Positions 47,659 through 58,774 of a stretch of DNA of 64,000 nt are shown here, in pieces. Within the stretch, counting starts at the first letter, position 1, and each line of letters begins with the position of its first letter. The notes beneath the pieces were generated by a model, which searched no databases, had not been told where the DNA came from, and saw nothing but the letters and a program-made list of their open reading frames with translations. The stretch is from Dactylonectria macrodidyma (lineage: Eukaryota; Ascomycota; Sordariomycetes; Hypocreales; Nectriaceae). Made by a program: the position numbers and the translations under genes. The DNA is taken from NCBI GenBank assembly GCA_020744425.1, contig JAGMUV010000013.1, forward strand, positions 1,240,001 through 1,304,000, read 5' to 3'.

Positions 47659-50600
47659 ATGCCGGGCGTCATCAATATGGAGAATGGTGGCCAGAATGGC
47701 GCGCTCACGAACCACGAAAGGGATTCAAAGCTCAACGGAGTACATGGTGCAGGCGCCGAAGGACAGCAAAATGCCATGGACAAGGGAAAAACCGCGCCTC
47801 ATGGTGACGGCGCCGGAAGTGTGGTTAATGGAAGCGCTGAGTTGATTGGCTCTCGCCAACAACCACACCCGTCAAGCCAAGACTCGACTGGACTACCAAG
47901 AATGAACGACCTACCTTCCGAAATTGTTCACATCACTCAGGGTTTCATTCCTATCTCCGCCCTCCTAACACGGCTCGCTCAAACGACGCACAACGCGCTC
48001 CAGGACAAGGTCGTTGAGTTAGCAAAGATGCCCGTTCCCGCGAATGCTCTGAATGGAAACTCAACGCTCCCGCCTAACATCGCCGACGATTCGTCAACCG
48101 AAAATATGAGAAAGAAATCAGGGTTGTTGACTTTTGCTCAAGAATGGCACGCCAAATGGATCAAAGCTCTTGTCATAACGGAATGGAGCCGGAAGGCTGA
48201 GATGGTCAGCAAGCTCATTGATCTGAAGTTTCATATTGACCAACAACGGATCCTTTTCGATGCGGCGTTGGACAATATTGCGAATGTCAAGCGAGATTTG
48301 ACATTCGCTCGTATGCCCAGCCCGGATTTGAAGACAGCTCTTCAGGTTCTCTCGACAGGCAAGGCCGCATGGATGCCAGATCTTCAGTATATCGAGCCAC
48401 CACCGTTAACGCCAGACGAGCAAATCAAGTGGATTAATGATCTCAACACACTATTATCCCTAAGACTAAACTTAGAGGACTTCGACAAGATTCCCTATCA
48501 TTTCCGGAACTACGAAATTGATTCTGGCCGTGTCACCTTCAAAGTGGCCGGCGAATTCGAAGTCGACCTCACTATTGCAGACGAAGATTTTGAAAAACAG
48601 TTTTGGTTCATCGATTTCAGGTTCAATTTTAGCCCAGCAGCATCAGTTCTCTCCGAAACACTCAAAAATTTTCTGGAGGCGCATGTCAATGACGTCCTAA
48701 GCAAGGATGGGTTGCCTGGCTGTTATCAGTTCCTTCATGAGTATGTGCTAACTCATAAGCTAAACGAGCTCAAACGCCAAGCTCTTCAGCTCAGCAAGAA
48801 CTCTTGGACCGGTACATTGATGGTTGAGCCCCTGAACCGAGCTCTTGCCATTCAATACTGGACTTCCCGGACTCCTCCCACAGGCCCGAAGAGTTGGGTT
48901 TTGATTGCGGTCAACAGCGGACGCAAACAGACTGGGCAACCGAACACCAAAGCACCAAGCTCCTTGACAGCGAAGTGGTATCGGGATAACAAGGAGATCA
49001 AGGATGTGGAAATCCCAATTGACTCTGAAACCCTTTCAGCGGAGACGCTTCTTCGAACGGTTGTGGGCCGCCATATCGACTACATTCTTACTAGCATTCA
49101 CAACAAACTTCAAACAGCGCCGCGCTTCCGCAATCGTGAAGCTGGCATGGTCTTGCGTGTTTCGCAATCCGACCCGGCCAACTCGTCCTTGGCCATGCAG
49201 GTTGGGTACGGCGACAGCGCGTCCTTGGTCTTGGAGCCCACAACGGGTCTGTTTGCGGTCAAGCCACACTCGAAATTCACGATCCAGTACGAACACCAGC
49301 TCAACAATGGCAAGAACCCAGCAGAAGATGGCGTGTCATGCTTGGAAAACGTCAGGTGCGGGTTCTTGGAAGACGAACTCAACCGCCGAGGAAGCACTTT
49401 GGGATGGATCACCAAAAAGTCTCCACTGACCAACGAGGAGCTCAGGTCTGTCGTCAAGACCCGGGAATGGACGAGGACGATATGGCTTCAGAGAGATGGG
49501 TGGGAGCCCAACTGGTTTGTTATGGTGTTGCTCAGTCTCAGCGGCGACGAGTGGTGGCTTCTCGAGGTGTAAGTTGAATAATGATCAAACTTTAGGTGTC
49601 TTCTTGCTAACGTTGTGTTTAGGAATCGGGATGTACCGGCCCATGTGCTGAGATTCCAAACGAGGCTGCCACTTAACAAAGGACACCCTGACCTATCTGA
49701 TGGCTTCTGGAACAATCTGACATTGTTTTCCACCGGCGTGATTGCGCAGTCCGTGGATATGCGTGAGCTTCACCGAAATCATATTAAGAGCCGGCCGCAC
49801 GGCGGCAGGAACTGGTCACTGCCACAACAAATTCGGCTTCCTTCGATTGAAATTGCTCTCTCCGGCATCTTTCCATCAATGGTATTCGACAGTAGTGAGA
49901 GGGATATATCTCAGACCACGAAAGCTCAAGCGCCCGTCGTTGCCGAGAACAGCGAATTGGCGTCCCTCATACGACCAGTCTCCGGCATAAGCACCTCGAC
50001 GAAGCAACCGTGGGCTAACGACGTTGTTACAATCAAATTTAAAGGAGTCCAATCCCCAGCAAAGACTGCAGCGCCTCTCGATGAGACGAAACCCGAAAAT
50101 CTCTTGACATGCGTATCCAATGCCTTTATCAGGGTTCGCAAACCAACAAAGTTCGCTGCTCTCAAGGGGATGGTCGACCGCGACGTCTCGTACAACCCCC
50201 AGAAAGGCGAATTCTGTCTGTGCATACGCCATGCTATCGGTCAGCCGATTCTCTCTACCTTAAAGTCTCGAGTTAAGGCTGTTGATCGATTTGTCAACTT
50301 CTTAGAATCTATGGACAAGGCAAAGGGCACCATCCAGAGCGAGTCTGTGACCCTAAGGGAGGTGACCTTCTCATATGCCGAGTCTGTTGGGAAGGCGAGC
50401 GAGAACAATAATGAGCCACAAAAACGGTGGCGAGTGGTGTTGGATTTGTCCAAGGATGACATCGACCTTAAACTCGAGGAGGGGAACCCCCATCTAAGAG
50501 TTATTGATCTGATGCAGAGCCTTGTTAACAGTGAAGGCGGCATTGAGGCGCTTATGGTCTGGTTGCCAGTGTCTCTGCCTGCCCTAGGAGCAATCGAGAA

Positions 50601-51009
50601 CATAGACACGGTGTGGGCTGGCCTCCAAGCGCAGCAAAAGGGACAAGTCGAATTCTCTGTGAAGACTATCGATTGGATGAGCATCCGGTACACCCTGGCG
50701 GGGCCAGGAGGTTCAAAACGGCAACTCATCCTCGAGCTCAGGATGAAGGTCCGCCGGGGCGAGCCTTGGTGGCACATCTGGCGTGTCCCTTCCGAAACAG
50801 ACATTTGGCCCGACAACGACATCACGGCAGCGCTAAAGCCCATATGGGAGAGCCACGGCGAAGACTGGCACGGTCTTGTCTCGAGCGCTGCCGCGAAGCC
50901 GAGCAGGGGCGTGGTGAACATGATGATGGCTGTTGACGATGTCATCCGACCGCTGGCCGAGGCGGCTTCAATCAGAGACGGCGGTTCCGGGGTTGTGGTT
51001 ATTGACTAG
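47659..51009 (+). CDS. MED14: Mediator complex subunit 14 (Rgr1)
   Basis: Scaffold subunit linking the middle and tail modules of Mediator, required for RNA polymerase II transcription. Exons 47659-49568 and 49623-51009 join over a 54-nt intron (GTAAGT donor, GTTTAG acceptor) to give 1098 aa, typical of fungal Rgr1. The low-complexity Asn/Gly-rich first 85 residues are followed by the conserved N-terminal MED14 domain, starting around LPSEIVHITQGFIPISALLT and including EWSRKAEMVSKLIDLK. Alternating alpha/beta repeat domains follow, with patterns such as FWFIDFRFNF and WLLEVNRDVPAH. A second in-frame ATG lies six codons downstream and could also serve. Convergent with HEM14, 417 bp between stops. 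Family assignment rests mainly on the N-terminal domain and length. Confidence 0.9.
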
Positions 51010-51426
51010 ACACTTAGGGAACGGCCTGACAGCGATGTGTGTATGCTTGAGGAAAAAGGGGCGAAACGGTCCAACTAGCGCGGTGGTTGTTTTTTTGAAC
51101 ATCTTAATGATACCTCCAATGAAAACATTGATTTTCTTTTCAGTTCTTGACGAGGATGGTGGGTGACTTATTTTGGGCGTGGAGGATATCTGGATGCATG
51201 TATCATGTGCTATAGTTCCCGTTCATTCATTCATCCATCATCTTCCCAGATCTAGATTTAGACGGCCTGGTGCATCCCACATTATAGACCTGCTTTTAAT
51301 CGACATGCCCTTGGAAGAACCATTTTTGTCTCTATCTAGACTAATATACAACTGTCGTCGCCCCTTTTTGTTTCTTGTCTTGATCTTTGCTCTTGTTCGC
51401 TTGCATCTAAAAGATCCGTCTGTATC
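51010..51426. other. Convergent intergenic region (MED14 / HEM14)
   Basis: 417 bp between converging stop codons, AT-richer than the flanking genes, consistent with overlapping 3' UTRs and terminators. No other feature seen. Confidence 0.65.
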
Positions 51427-53440
51427 TTAATTTGCCTCTAAACGCCGACCACGCACAGGGATGTTCTGGAGGTCCAAGGTGGCAAGGAGCATCGTTTCTG
51501 GATGAATCGGCCCGAGACCCGTGGCCGTCGACCAATTCTCGCCAGCGACGGCCTCGGCAATGTCGTAGCCGGAGCGGAGGGCGGCCGCAACGCCGATGCG
51601 GGTGTAAGAGCCACCGGCGACGGCGAGGCGGCCCTTGAAGGCGGCGCGGAGCTCGAGGTGGGCGGCCTTCATGCGGTCGTGGTGGCCGACGTAGTGCTGC
51701 GGAATGCACTCCTTGGCGAGGCCGGCGACGGCGTGGCAGGGCGCGTCGCGAGGGATGCCGAGGTGGCGCTCCAGCAGGGCGCGGGCCTGCTGGATAGCCT
51801 CGGCCTCGGAGGGCGGCGCGGCGCCGGGCCGGTCGTAGTAGTGGCCGCCCATGAGCACGAAGAGCTTGGTGCCGGCCGGCTCGTCGGGCCCGCGCGTCTG
51901 CACGTCCGAGTCGAAGAAGACGCCGAGCGCGTGCTCCGGGTTGGTTTCAGGCGGCACGTCTTCCGGGATCAGGTAGCCGGTGCCGGGCGGCTTGATGTTC
52001 TCCTCCGGGAACCAGAGGTTCACCGTCATGACGGAGACCGAGTGCGAGTCGGTGAGGGAGGGGAGGTCGCCGTGGGTAACCTTGGCTAGGCTTTGGGCTG
52101 GCAGGGTCGAGATGACCTTGTGGTACCCCTTAAAAGGCTTTTCGCCCGCAACGGCGTTGATCTATGAAGAGGGGGCGGTTCAGTCAGTTGGTGTTTTATC
52201 AAACTGCATGTTCGCCTTCTATGAGGGAATCTCATACCTTCACAGTGTCCGTCTTCATGTCATGCTTGATCGACGCAATGGGCGTGTTCATTTTGATGGT
52301 GACGTTGGGCTGCTCACTGAGCGCTGCCTCCAGGGCCTTTGGCAACGCCTCCATGCCCGCTTCGCCGAAGTCGAGCAGTGCGCCCTTGCGCTGCAAGGCC
52401 AAGTTCTGGATTTGCTCGTCCTGGCCAAGCGTCTTGAGGATGTCAACCTCAGCATAGGGCATGACGCAGGACCCTGATCTGACATTGCTTGAGTGCCAGC
52501 CCCAATACTGGCGGTCGAAGACGCTCTTGGCGCTGAGCTTGTCGATGTCGCCGCCGTAGATGCCGTGGACCATGGCTGAGGCCATGGTGCGGGCTGCCTT
52601 GCGGCTCCCCGTGAGCTCGTACAGCCACTCCGCTATGGAGGGGTCGCCTACGGGGCGGTTCTTCCAGTTGAAGACGGACTTCAACAGGACCATGAGGCCG
52701 GCCGGGATGTTCTCGAGGAACAGCTTCTCGCGGAAGATTTCGGTGATGGGGATGGCGGGCGGGAGCTGCACCAGGTGGTCCGGGTAGTAGATGTAGCGCG
52801 GCAGGTTCAGAGGCGAGACGGGGACGAGGCCGAGGTCGAGGACCTGAAGGAAGAGGTTTCCATGTTAGTGAGAGCCATAAGCGGGGGAGACAGACGAGAA
52901 GGTCTTGCGCACCAAATCGTAAAAGACGAGGTCATCGTAGCGCCATGTGTTACCGGACAGCGACGTCAACGACCGCGGCCCGCGCTCGAACAAGACAGTG
53001 CCTTTCTTGCCGCCAACGTCGACGGGGACTCGCTCCGTGCGGATCCACCCGCCGAGCCGGTCGCCGGCCTCGTACAGGGTGATATTGGCCGTGGGCGGCA
53101 GCTTCTTGGCGAGGTAGTAGGCCGTCGTGAGGCCCGTCAGGCCGCCGCCGAGCACGGCGATGTCGGCGTGGGAGGCGTCCGGTGCCGCGGCGCGAAGCTC
53201 CTCCGCATCGTCTTTGCGGGGGTCCGGTATCCTCACCGAAGGGTGGCCGAGTTGAAAGGTTATTGAATCAGGCAGCGAGCGTTGCTCCTGCCACTCCGTC
53301 ATGAGAGCGGCTGACGTGGAGAGGCTGCGGCGGGCGGCGACGACGCAATTGAGGCGGCGGGCGGCGACATGGTGAGTCGCGAATGGGGCAGCCGAGCCTA
53401 GCAGAGCGTTGACTGCCCGTTGTGCGTGCCTGCGGCTCAT
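51427..53440 (-). CDS. HEM14: Protoporphyrinogen oxidase, mitochondrial
   Basis: Penultimate haem biosynthesis enzyme: oxidises protoporphyrinogen IX to protoporphyrin IX with O2, FAD-dependent, at the inner mitochondrial membrane. Exons 53440-52913, 52843-52238 and 52161-51427 give 622 aa. The first 45 residues are Arg/Ala/Ser-rich without acids, fitting a mitochondrial presequence. The FAD-binding dinucleotide fold IAVLGGGLTGLTTAYYLAKK is near 94-113, followed by YEAGDRLGGWI. The middle part has ERGPRSLT and the helical membrane-binding region, and the C-terminus has the second FAD segment around RLAVAGGSYTRIGVAAALRSGYD. Introns use GTGCGC and GTATGA donors. The third exon is notably GC-rich with strong third-position G/C. 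Tandem with the Nab2-like gene (662 bp upstream on the same strand). Confidence 0.93.
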
Positions 53441-54102
53441 GGCGAGGTATCAATTGGGCATGGCCGGGTTGGCGCGAGTAAGATGGGCTGGTTTCGAGGG
53501 TGTTGAAAGTGGGCAGCTTTCTCGGCGAGCTTGAGCTGTGGTGGTTTGACAGAAGCAACAGGGTCTCGGCACGACCCGGCCGGCGTCGATATAATCCGTT
53601 CGCCGTAGCATAACGTAACAGAACACCAGTTGGATGCATTATACATATCAACTAAGTGCATATGGGATTCAACAGTATGTGTTGTATACATATCACAGGG
53701 CTACTTGTGTGGGCAAGGACATCGCTTCTTGGTGGGGAGGGCGACAAGGCCCGGTCTTGCATTCTTTTCCCCGTCATGCAACCCGTCATTGCGGGATTGC
53801 ACGAGCTGGCCACTTCATCTGTTTGGGCCTCTATATATAGTCATGGTAAAGATAGCAAGACACTCGACCGTCTTGCCTCAACTCAAAATACTTCCCAGCC
53901 GAGACCACCCCCCACTCCAAACGCCCTTCCATGCTCTGCCTCCCCAGCCGAGAGGACATCAGAAACCGGCCATAGTAGTACATGTCCATCATCAAGAATA
54001 CGTCTTTCCTTCCCGTCCAAGGGGCCCAAGAGACCCCAAGAGACCCATGTTCATTTTGTCCCTCTTTCCCTTTCCCTTTCCTTCTCAGTTTCTGCATCAA
54101 CT
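53441..54102. other. Intergenic region (Nab2-like 3' end / HEM14 promoter)
   Basis: 662 bp. The distal part (54058-54087) is a purine-rich tract on the transcribed strand, repeated GGGAAA units directly after the Nab2-like stop. The remainder should hold the HEM14 promoter. No further gene. Confidence 0.6.
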
Positions 54103-55665
54103 TTAAACAATGACCTCGGTGTCCCCGCCATGTTCCTGCTTGATTCCCTCCTCCTCTGGCTTGACCAACTCCTCTGTCGCTAGCTCATCCACAAACTTCC
54201 TCTCACTAACGTGTTCATCTTCTCCATCAGCGGTCCAGACCTTATCCTTAAACCCTCCTTGTTGACCCTCCTCGTGCGCAAAAGCGCAGTTAGGGTTGAG
54301 ACACGGTGTGAATTTGCACTTCGTCTTGACGTGCGTAAACTTGCAGTTCGCCGTTGTGCAGTCTGCGCCATTTCGACACAGTGGCATCGACGGGTGCTTG
54401 AACGGGCACCGTGGGTTGTGGCAGTTGGGGAAGAACTTGCAATCTTGCACGCTTTGGTGCGCGAGTCTCGCGGCTGGAGATGGGTGTCGGCCGACGCATT
54501 TGCGGTTCTTGCACGCCGCTCCAAAGCTGCAGTTGTCACTAGCATCGACGGCGGCTCCCGGGGGTGCCGCCGGCGACTGGTGAGCGAACTTGCAATCCTT
54601 GTTGGTGCAGCTTAGGTTATATTTGCAGATATCGTCGGCGCTGGCGCCTTCGCGCTTACCTCCTGACATGTCGACATCCTCGCCTTCGCCGTCCCCAGAC
54701 GGCTTGTTGGCGTCTTGCCTATTGTTGTTTTGGTTCTGGCCTCTGCGGTACTGGTTTCGATTGGGGTCCTGGACACGGTCGAAAAGCGACTTTCCTCGTC
54801 GCTGGTTTCCAAATCCTCCTTGATGACCGTTTCCAGGAGCGCCGCCGGACATGAGCTGTTGCGATAGTTGGAACATCATCTGGTTTTGTTGTTCCAGCAT
54901 GGCAACGAGTTCCATCTGATTGGGCTGGCCGCCCTGCATCATCCATTGTTGCGCCTGGGGACCACCCGCAGCCATGTTAGCCAAGCCGGCTTGGAGGTGG
55001 GCAGTGCGGTTGTTATTTCGAGCGATTCCTCCGCGGCCTCGAGGTCCTGTGGGGGGTGTACGCCCGTGTGAGTTGATGCGTTCGCCTCCGGTCTGGCCTC
55101 GAACCCGGTGGAGGGCGCCGTCACTCGAACGGTCCATAGCCTTGTTCATTTGACCAAACATGCGCTTATCTCGACCGCCCCTTTGGTTGCCGTTGCCGTT
55201 ACCGTTGCGCATTGAGCGGGGGCCCGTAGGTCTGAAGAAGAAAAAGTCAGTCAGGGGTATACCTAGGGTTTGCGGAAAGACGGAAACCCACGCATTCAGT
55301 TCTGATACATCTCCAGCACCCATATCTGTGTCCATATCGCCGGAAATCGTGCCATCTTGGGGGGCTCCAGCCATTGAATTGTTGCCACCGTTGAGTTGTG
55401 CGTTGAGTGACTCGATCTGCGCAAACAGCCACTCTGAGAAATCGCGGGTGCTTGGGTCATCAGGCCCCAGGCCCAGCAAGTCGCCAGATAGCTCTGCGGC
55501 GATCTGGCCTTGTGTCTTGCCGTTCACCAGCATGAGGATGATGTACTCGGCCAGGGCAGAGTCATCGGCACCGCCAGTTCCCCATCCGACCTCGACAAGC
55601 TTGGGCTGGATGGCGACAGTGAGCGCTTCCGCCAGAGGCGTGTTGAGTGCGACTTCGACGGGCAT
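54103..55665 (-). CDS. NAB2: Nuclear poly(A)-binding CCCH zinc-finger protein (Nab2 type)
   Basis: Predicted nuclear poly(A) RNA-binding protein controlling poly(A) length and mRNA export. Exons 55665-55292 and 55231-54103 give 500 aa. The N-terminal about 95 residues form the PWI-like helical Nab2 domain (VEVGWGTGGADDSALAEYI, SGDLLGLGPDD, FSEWLFAQIESL). A low-complexity middle region is rich in Asn/Gly/Arg/Gln with RGG motifs. Then come five tandem CCCH fingers, four of Cx5Cx4Cx3H spacing and the last Cx4Cx4Cx3H (from CKYNLSCTNKDCKFAH to CKFTPCLNPNCAFAH), and an acidic tail. The start at 55665 was chosen over an upstream in-frame ATG because the Nab2 domain begins there. The 60-nt intron (GTGGGT donor, TTCAG acceptor) keeps frame and has no stop; removal gives ELNAPTGPRSM. 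A CACGTG site lies at 55984-55989 upstream. Confidence 0.92.
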   Translation of the reverse strand: MPVEVALNTPLAEALTVAIQPKLVEVGWGTGGADDSALAEYIILMLVNGKTQGQIAAELSGDLLGLGPDDPSTRDFSEWLFAQIESLNAQLNGGNNSMAGAPQDGTISGDMDTDMGAGDVSELNAWVSVFPQTLGIPLTDFFFFRPTGPRSMRNGNGNGNQRGGRDKRMFGQMNKAMDRSSDGALHRVRGQTGGERINSHGRTPPTGPRGRGGIARNNNRTAHLQAGLANMAAGGPQAQQWMMQGGQPNQMELVAMLEQQNQMMFQLSQQLMSGGAPGNGHQGGFGNQRRGKSLFDRVQDPNRNQYRRGQNQNNNRQDANKPSGDGEGEDVDMSGGKREGASADDICKYNLSCTNKDCKFAHQSPAAPPGAAVDASDNCSFGAACKNRKCVGRHPSPAARLAHQSVQDCKFFPNCHNPRCPFKHPSMPLCRNGADCTTANCKFTHVKTKCKFTPCLNPNCAFAHEEGQQGGFKDKVWTADGEDEHVSERKFVDELATEELVKPEEEGIKQEHGGDTEVIV

Positions 55666-58600
55666 TTTAGAGGTGATGTAGAGGATTTGCGAAAAGTTCG
55701 TGAGCCTGGGTGGCGGATTATATCGCCGCGAGTCTTGTCGACACGCAGGCTTCAGAGACGCGTTTTTAAGGAGCGGCAGCAATTCGCGTCGCGTGTGAAG
55801 GTAATCGGTCGCAGTGTCGCGAAGCTAATGTGTGTTGATTCGCGCAATCTCGTTGATTATGAGATGGCGGATCCTTTCAAGGGGGGCAAAGTTGTTAGAA
55901 GATTTGGGGTGGTTAAGTTGTGATGGCAAAGCTCTGCCTGGTCCTGGCGTCACGGAGAAGTCGAAGAAATGGGTCGCAAGAGTCACGTGACAAACGTGTC
56001 TTGTTCACTTGTTCAGGCGCCAGACAGCTCAAAGAGGCGTTGTGATTCGTGGACAATGTTGATTGTTCATCTCTTTGATAAGGCTTTTTCTGCCGCTGTT
56101 TGTGACCTATTACCGGTTGTCTGGACGGAGCGGGCGCCCAATTTACGAGGCCAGACAAAGCACAGGCAGCCAGAAGATTCTCGGTGTCTAGCGAATCGTG
56201 GAGTCGAGAAATGATGCTCGTGGCTGTGGCAGCGTAACTCCGGCGTGGCGGAGTATTAGTAATCCTACCATCAACCAGAGTCATCAGTCAATCAGTCACT
56301 GAGCCATGCTTCCAACGTTTTTGACGTGTGAAGACGGACGAAGGACAAATTAAGTGATTTTGATCGTTTGATAAGTGAATTCATTCAGTCATTCATACAG
56401 GGACAGGTAATGGCCCTTGGCAACTTAAGGGTTCCTCCCGCACGCCCCCATCACAGGCCCCCATCACAGGCCCATGACGTCCGTGATGAGGCGAAGTGAA
56501 AGCTCCTATCCTGCCATCTGTCCTCCCCCCTGTCGCATATCGGGAGTTGCCTTTGTCGCCACCCAACTTGGGCCAACTCCTCGTACCAGCTCCCATTTGT
56601 TCCCCGCAAAACAAGAGCGAACGCAATAGCGCGGGGTTTTCTTGTTCGTGAGAACTGCTGAGTGGGGCCTGTCGTCTCTTATGACGAAAAACCATTGGTT
56701 CAAGTTTGTAGGTGCCCCTTTTTATTTATTTTTGGCTGTGCCCTGGATCATCAGGCAGATCAATGAACGAGTGTCGCCTTATCACTTGTAGTTGTGTCGA
56801 GATGAACAGTCAAAATAGGAGCGTGATACGTAATCTATCTGCGACTCCATGTCTGCAGGCTGCTCGTTAATCTGCAGACGAGTCATCCGAAGGTTAAATG
56901 ATGAGGGAATCATGCGCGCACCCTGTTCTCAAACGGCACTGATGGGGGGTATGCTTGTCTGCGAAAGAGCTAATTGCCGGCCGACAAAACCAAGGCAGCC
57001 GCCTACCAACATCGAGCAACTGGACTGGATTGATCATTGTTGGAGAAAAGCAACCTGGTGATTTTCCCGGGCAGGTACCCTAATAGGGAGAATGACTATG
57101 CAGTGCCATGCCACGTGTGATGTGCAGGTAGCTGTGTGAGGGTAGCATCGTGATGAGGGGGAACGGATTCGTTGGCTGTCAAGCGTCAGCCAAGCCGGGT
57201 AAGGCGTACGGGAGAACAAGCGTAGAAACAAAATCATCAACAAACACAATAAACAGATACAAGAATAAACGCAGTAACCTTCTCAAAAATAAATACATGA
57301 CCAAAGGCGAGCCAGCGCTAACAAGTAAGTCGAGCCATTGTTGTTAAGTAAGTACGTAGTAAAGAAGCCTTGTTGCTGACGGGCTGCGGCAAAGTTACAC
57401 AAAAGCGACACCGCCCCTTGGCCCAGCAACTCACCTAACAAGCTACTAAAGGGTACCTATACTTCCGTACTTAGCTCAGCATCATCTCAGTCTAGACAGC
57501 AGACAGCGATGAAAACGGCTGACGGCAGCGCTGGGCCCCGTTGGGCTGCCAGACCCGTCGGCGATTCATTGATCTGGCTACCTCTTATTAGATCAACTCG
57601 CAACTAAGTGTGTGTCCGCCATGTCACTAAAGCATGCCGCATTTCAACCCTCCTCATGAATAGAATTCCGGGCCGAGCGCCATCTGCAAGCCCGTCAGCC
57701 ACATTTATAGCACCAGGCTGAGGCCTACCGTAGTAAAGAGCCCCTAAAACAGTGGCCAAGACCCACGGGATCTACCTACTGCAAGCCCGAACGCCGGCAT
57801 CCTGACATATCCCGCTACCTGCGCTATCCTGGTCTCTCGCAGGCTCAGCCGGCGCCCAGACTCGGGTGGAAAAGGGTCCAGTCATCCCATCTCGCTGAGG
57901 CAACGATCCAAGGGACAAAACAAAACCTGGAAGCCGACAACACATTGATCATACGGCACCATCCAGTGTGTATCTTCTGCGCCGTCCTTGCCCAAATCGG
58001 TACACTCGCAGTAACATACCTACTTGCATCTGCGTACACACTTGCCCGCCCTTTTTTTTCTTGTGGTCGCAGTGCAGATCTCCAAGCAACCATCGCCTAG
58101 CCAGCGCTGGCTGAGCGTGTAACGTTGCGCGACGCCTCGTCTTGACCTGTCCTGTCCTGTTCCATCTCGTCCTACGTCGCGTCTCCCAAGCATTCTCAGC
58201 TACCCTCTCATCTCTGTCTCTCTCTCTCTCCCTCTCTTACTATCTTTCTCGCGCGGGTGTCACCACGCACCCGTACACGGTACACTTGCACCCGCTCCCG
58301 CATGCAAAGGCCCAGGCGCTTCGAGCACAGGGCTTCTGGGATCATCTGATTTGATTCACTAGGGATCCAGTTGCTAGGATCTAGCTCTTGCAGATCCCAC
58401 TTGAATCCTCCCTCCAAACAGCTGCTACACCTCCCCGAGCCGACTGTGGCTTGGGCACCCAGCATTGAATCACATCCAATTAATAAATTAATACTCCAAA
58501 GTACCACGTACATACGAGAGGGCTGTTTCTCAGACGATGACCCGACCTTATTTAATGGGACTCCCCATGCCATAGCCGCCGCCTTGCACTGGATCTGAGT

Positions 58601-58774
58601 CTAGGCTCTTGGACCCTTTAAAGGAGGCCTTCTTCTCTTCCGATTGAGCATTGGCCATCCTCTTACCTCCATTGATCCTCTCATCCCACAGGTCTGACCG
58701 CTGTTCACCTGCTGGTCTCCCTTCTGGTCTCCCTCCTGTTACGCCACGTCAGTGCATCAATCTCACTGCCGACC
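55666..58774. other. 3.1-kb divergent intergenic region (NAB2 / hexosaminidase)
   Basis: Between two divergent starts. Contains CACGTG at 55984-55989 near NAB2, another near 57111, a TC-rich microsatellite, and a CT-rich leader from about 58140 before the hexosaminidase. Frames are short and random-looking; no gene supported. Confidence 0.55.
58211..58236. repeat. TC dinucleotide-rich microsatellite
   Basis: Run of TCTC units with single interruptions, about 560 bp upstream of the hexosaminidase start, inside the CT-rich leader region. Confidence 0.75.
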
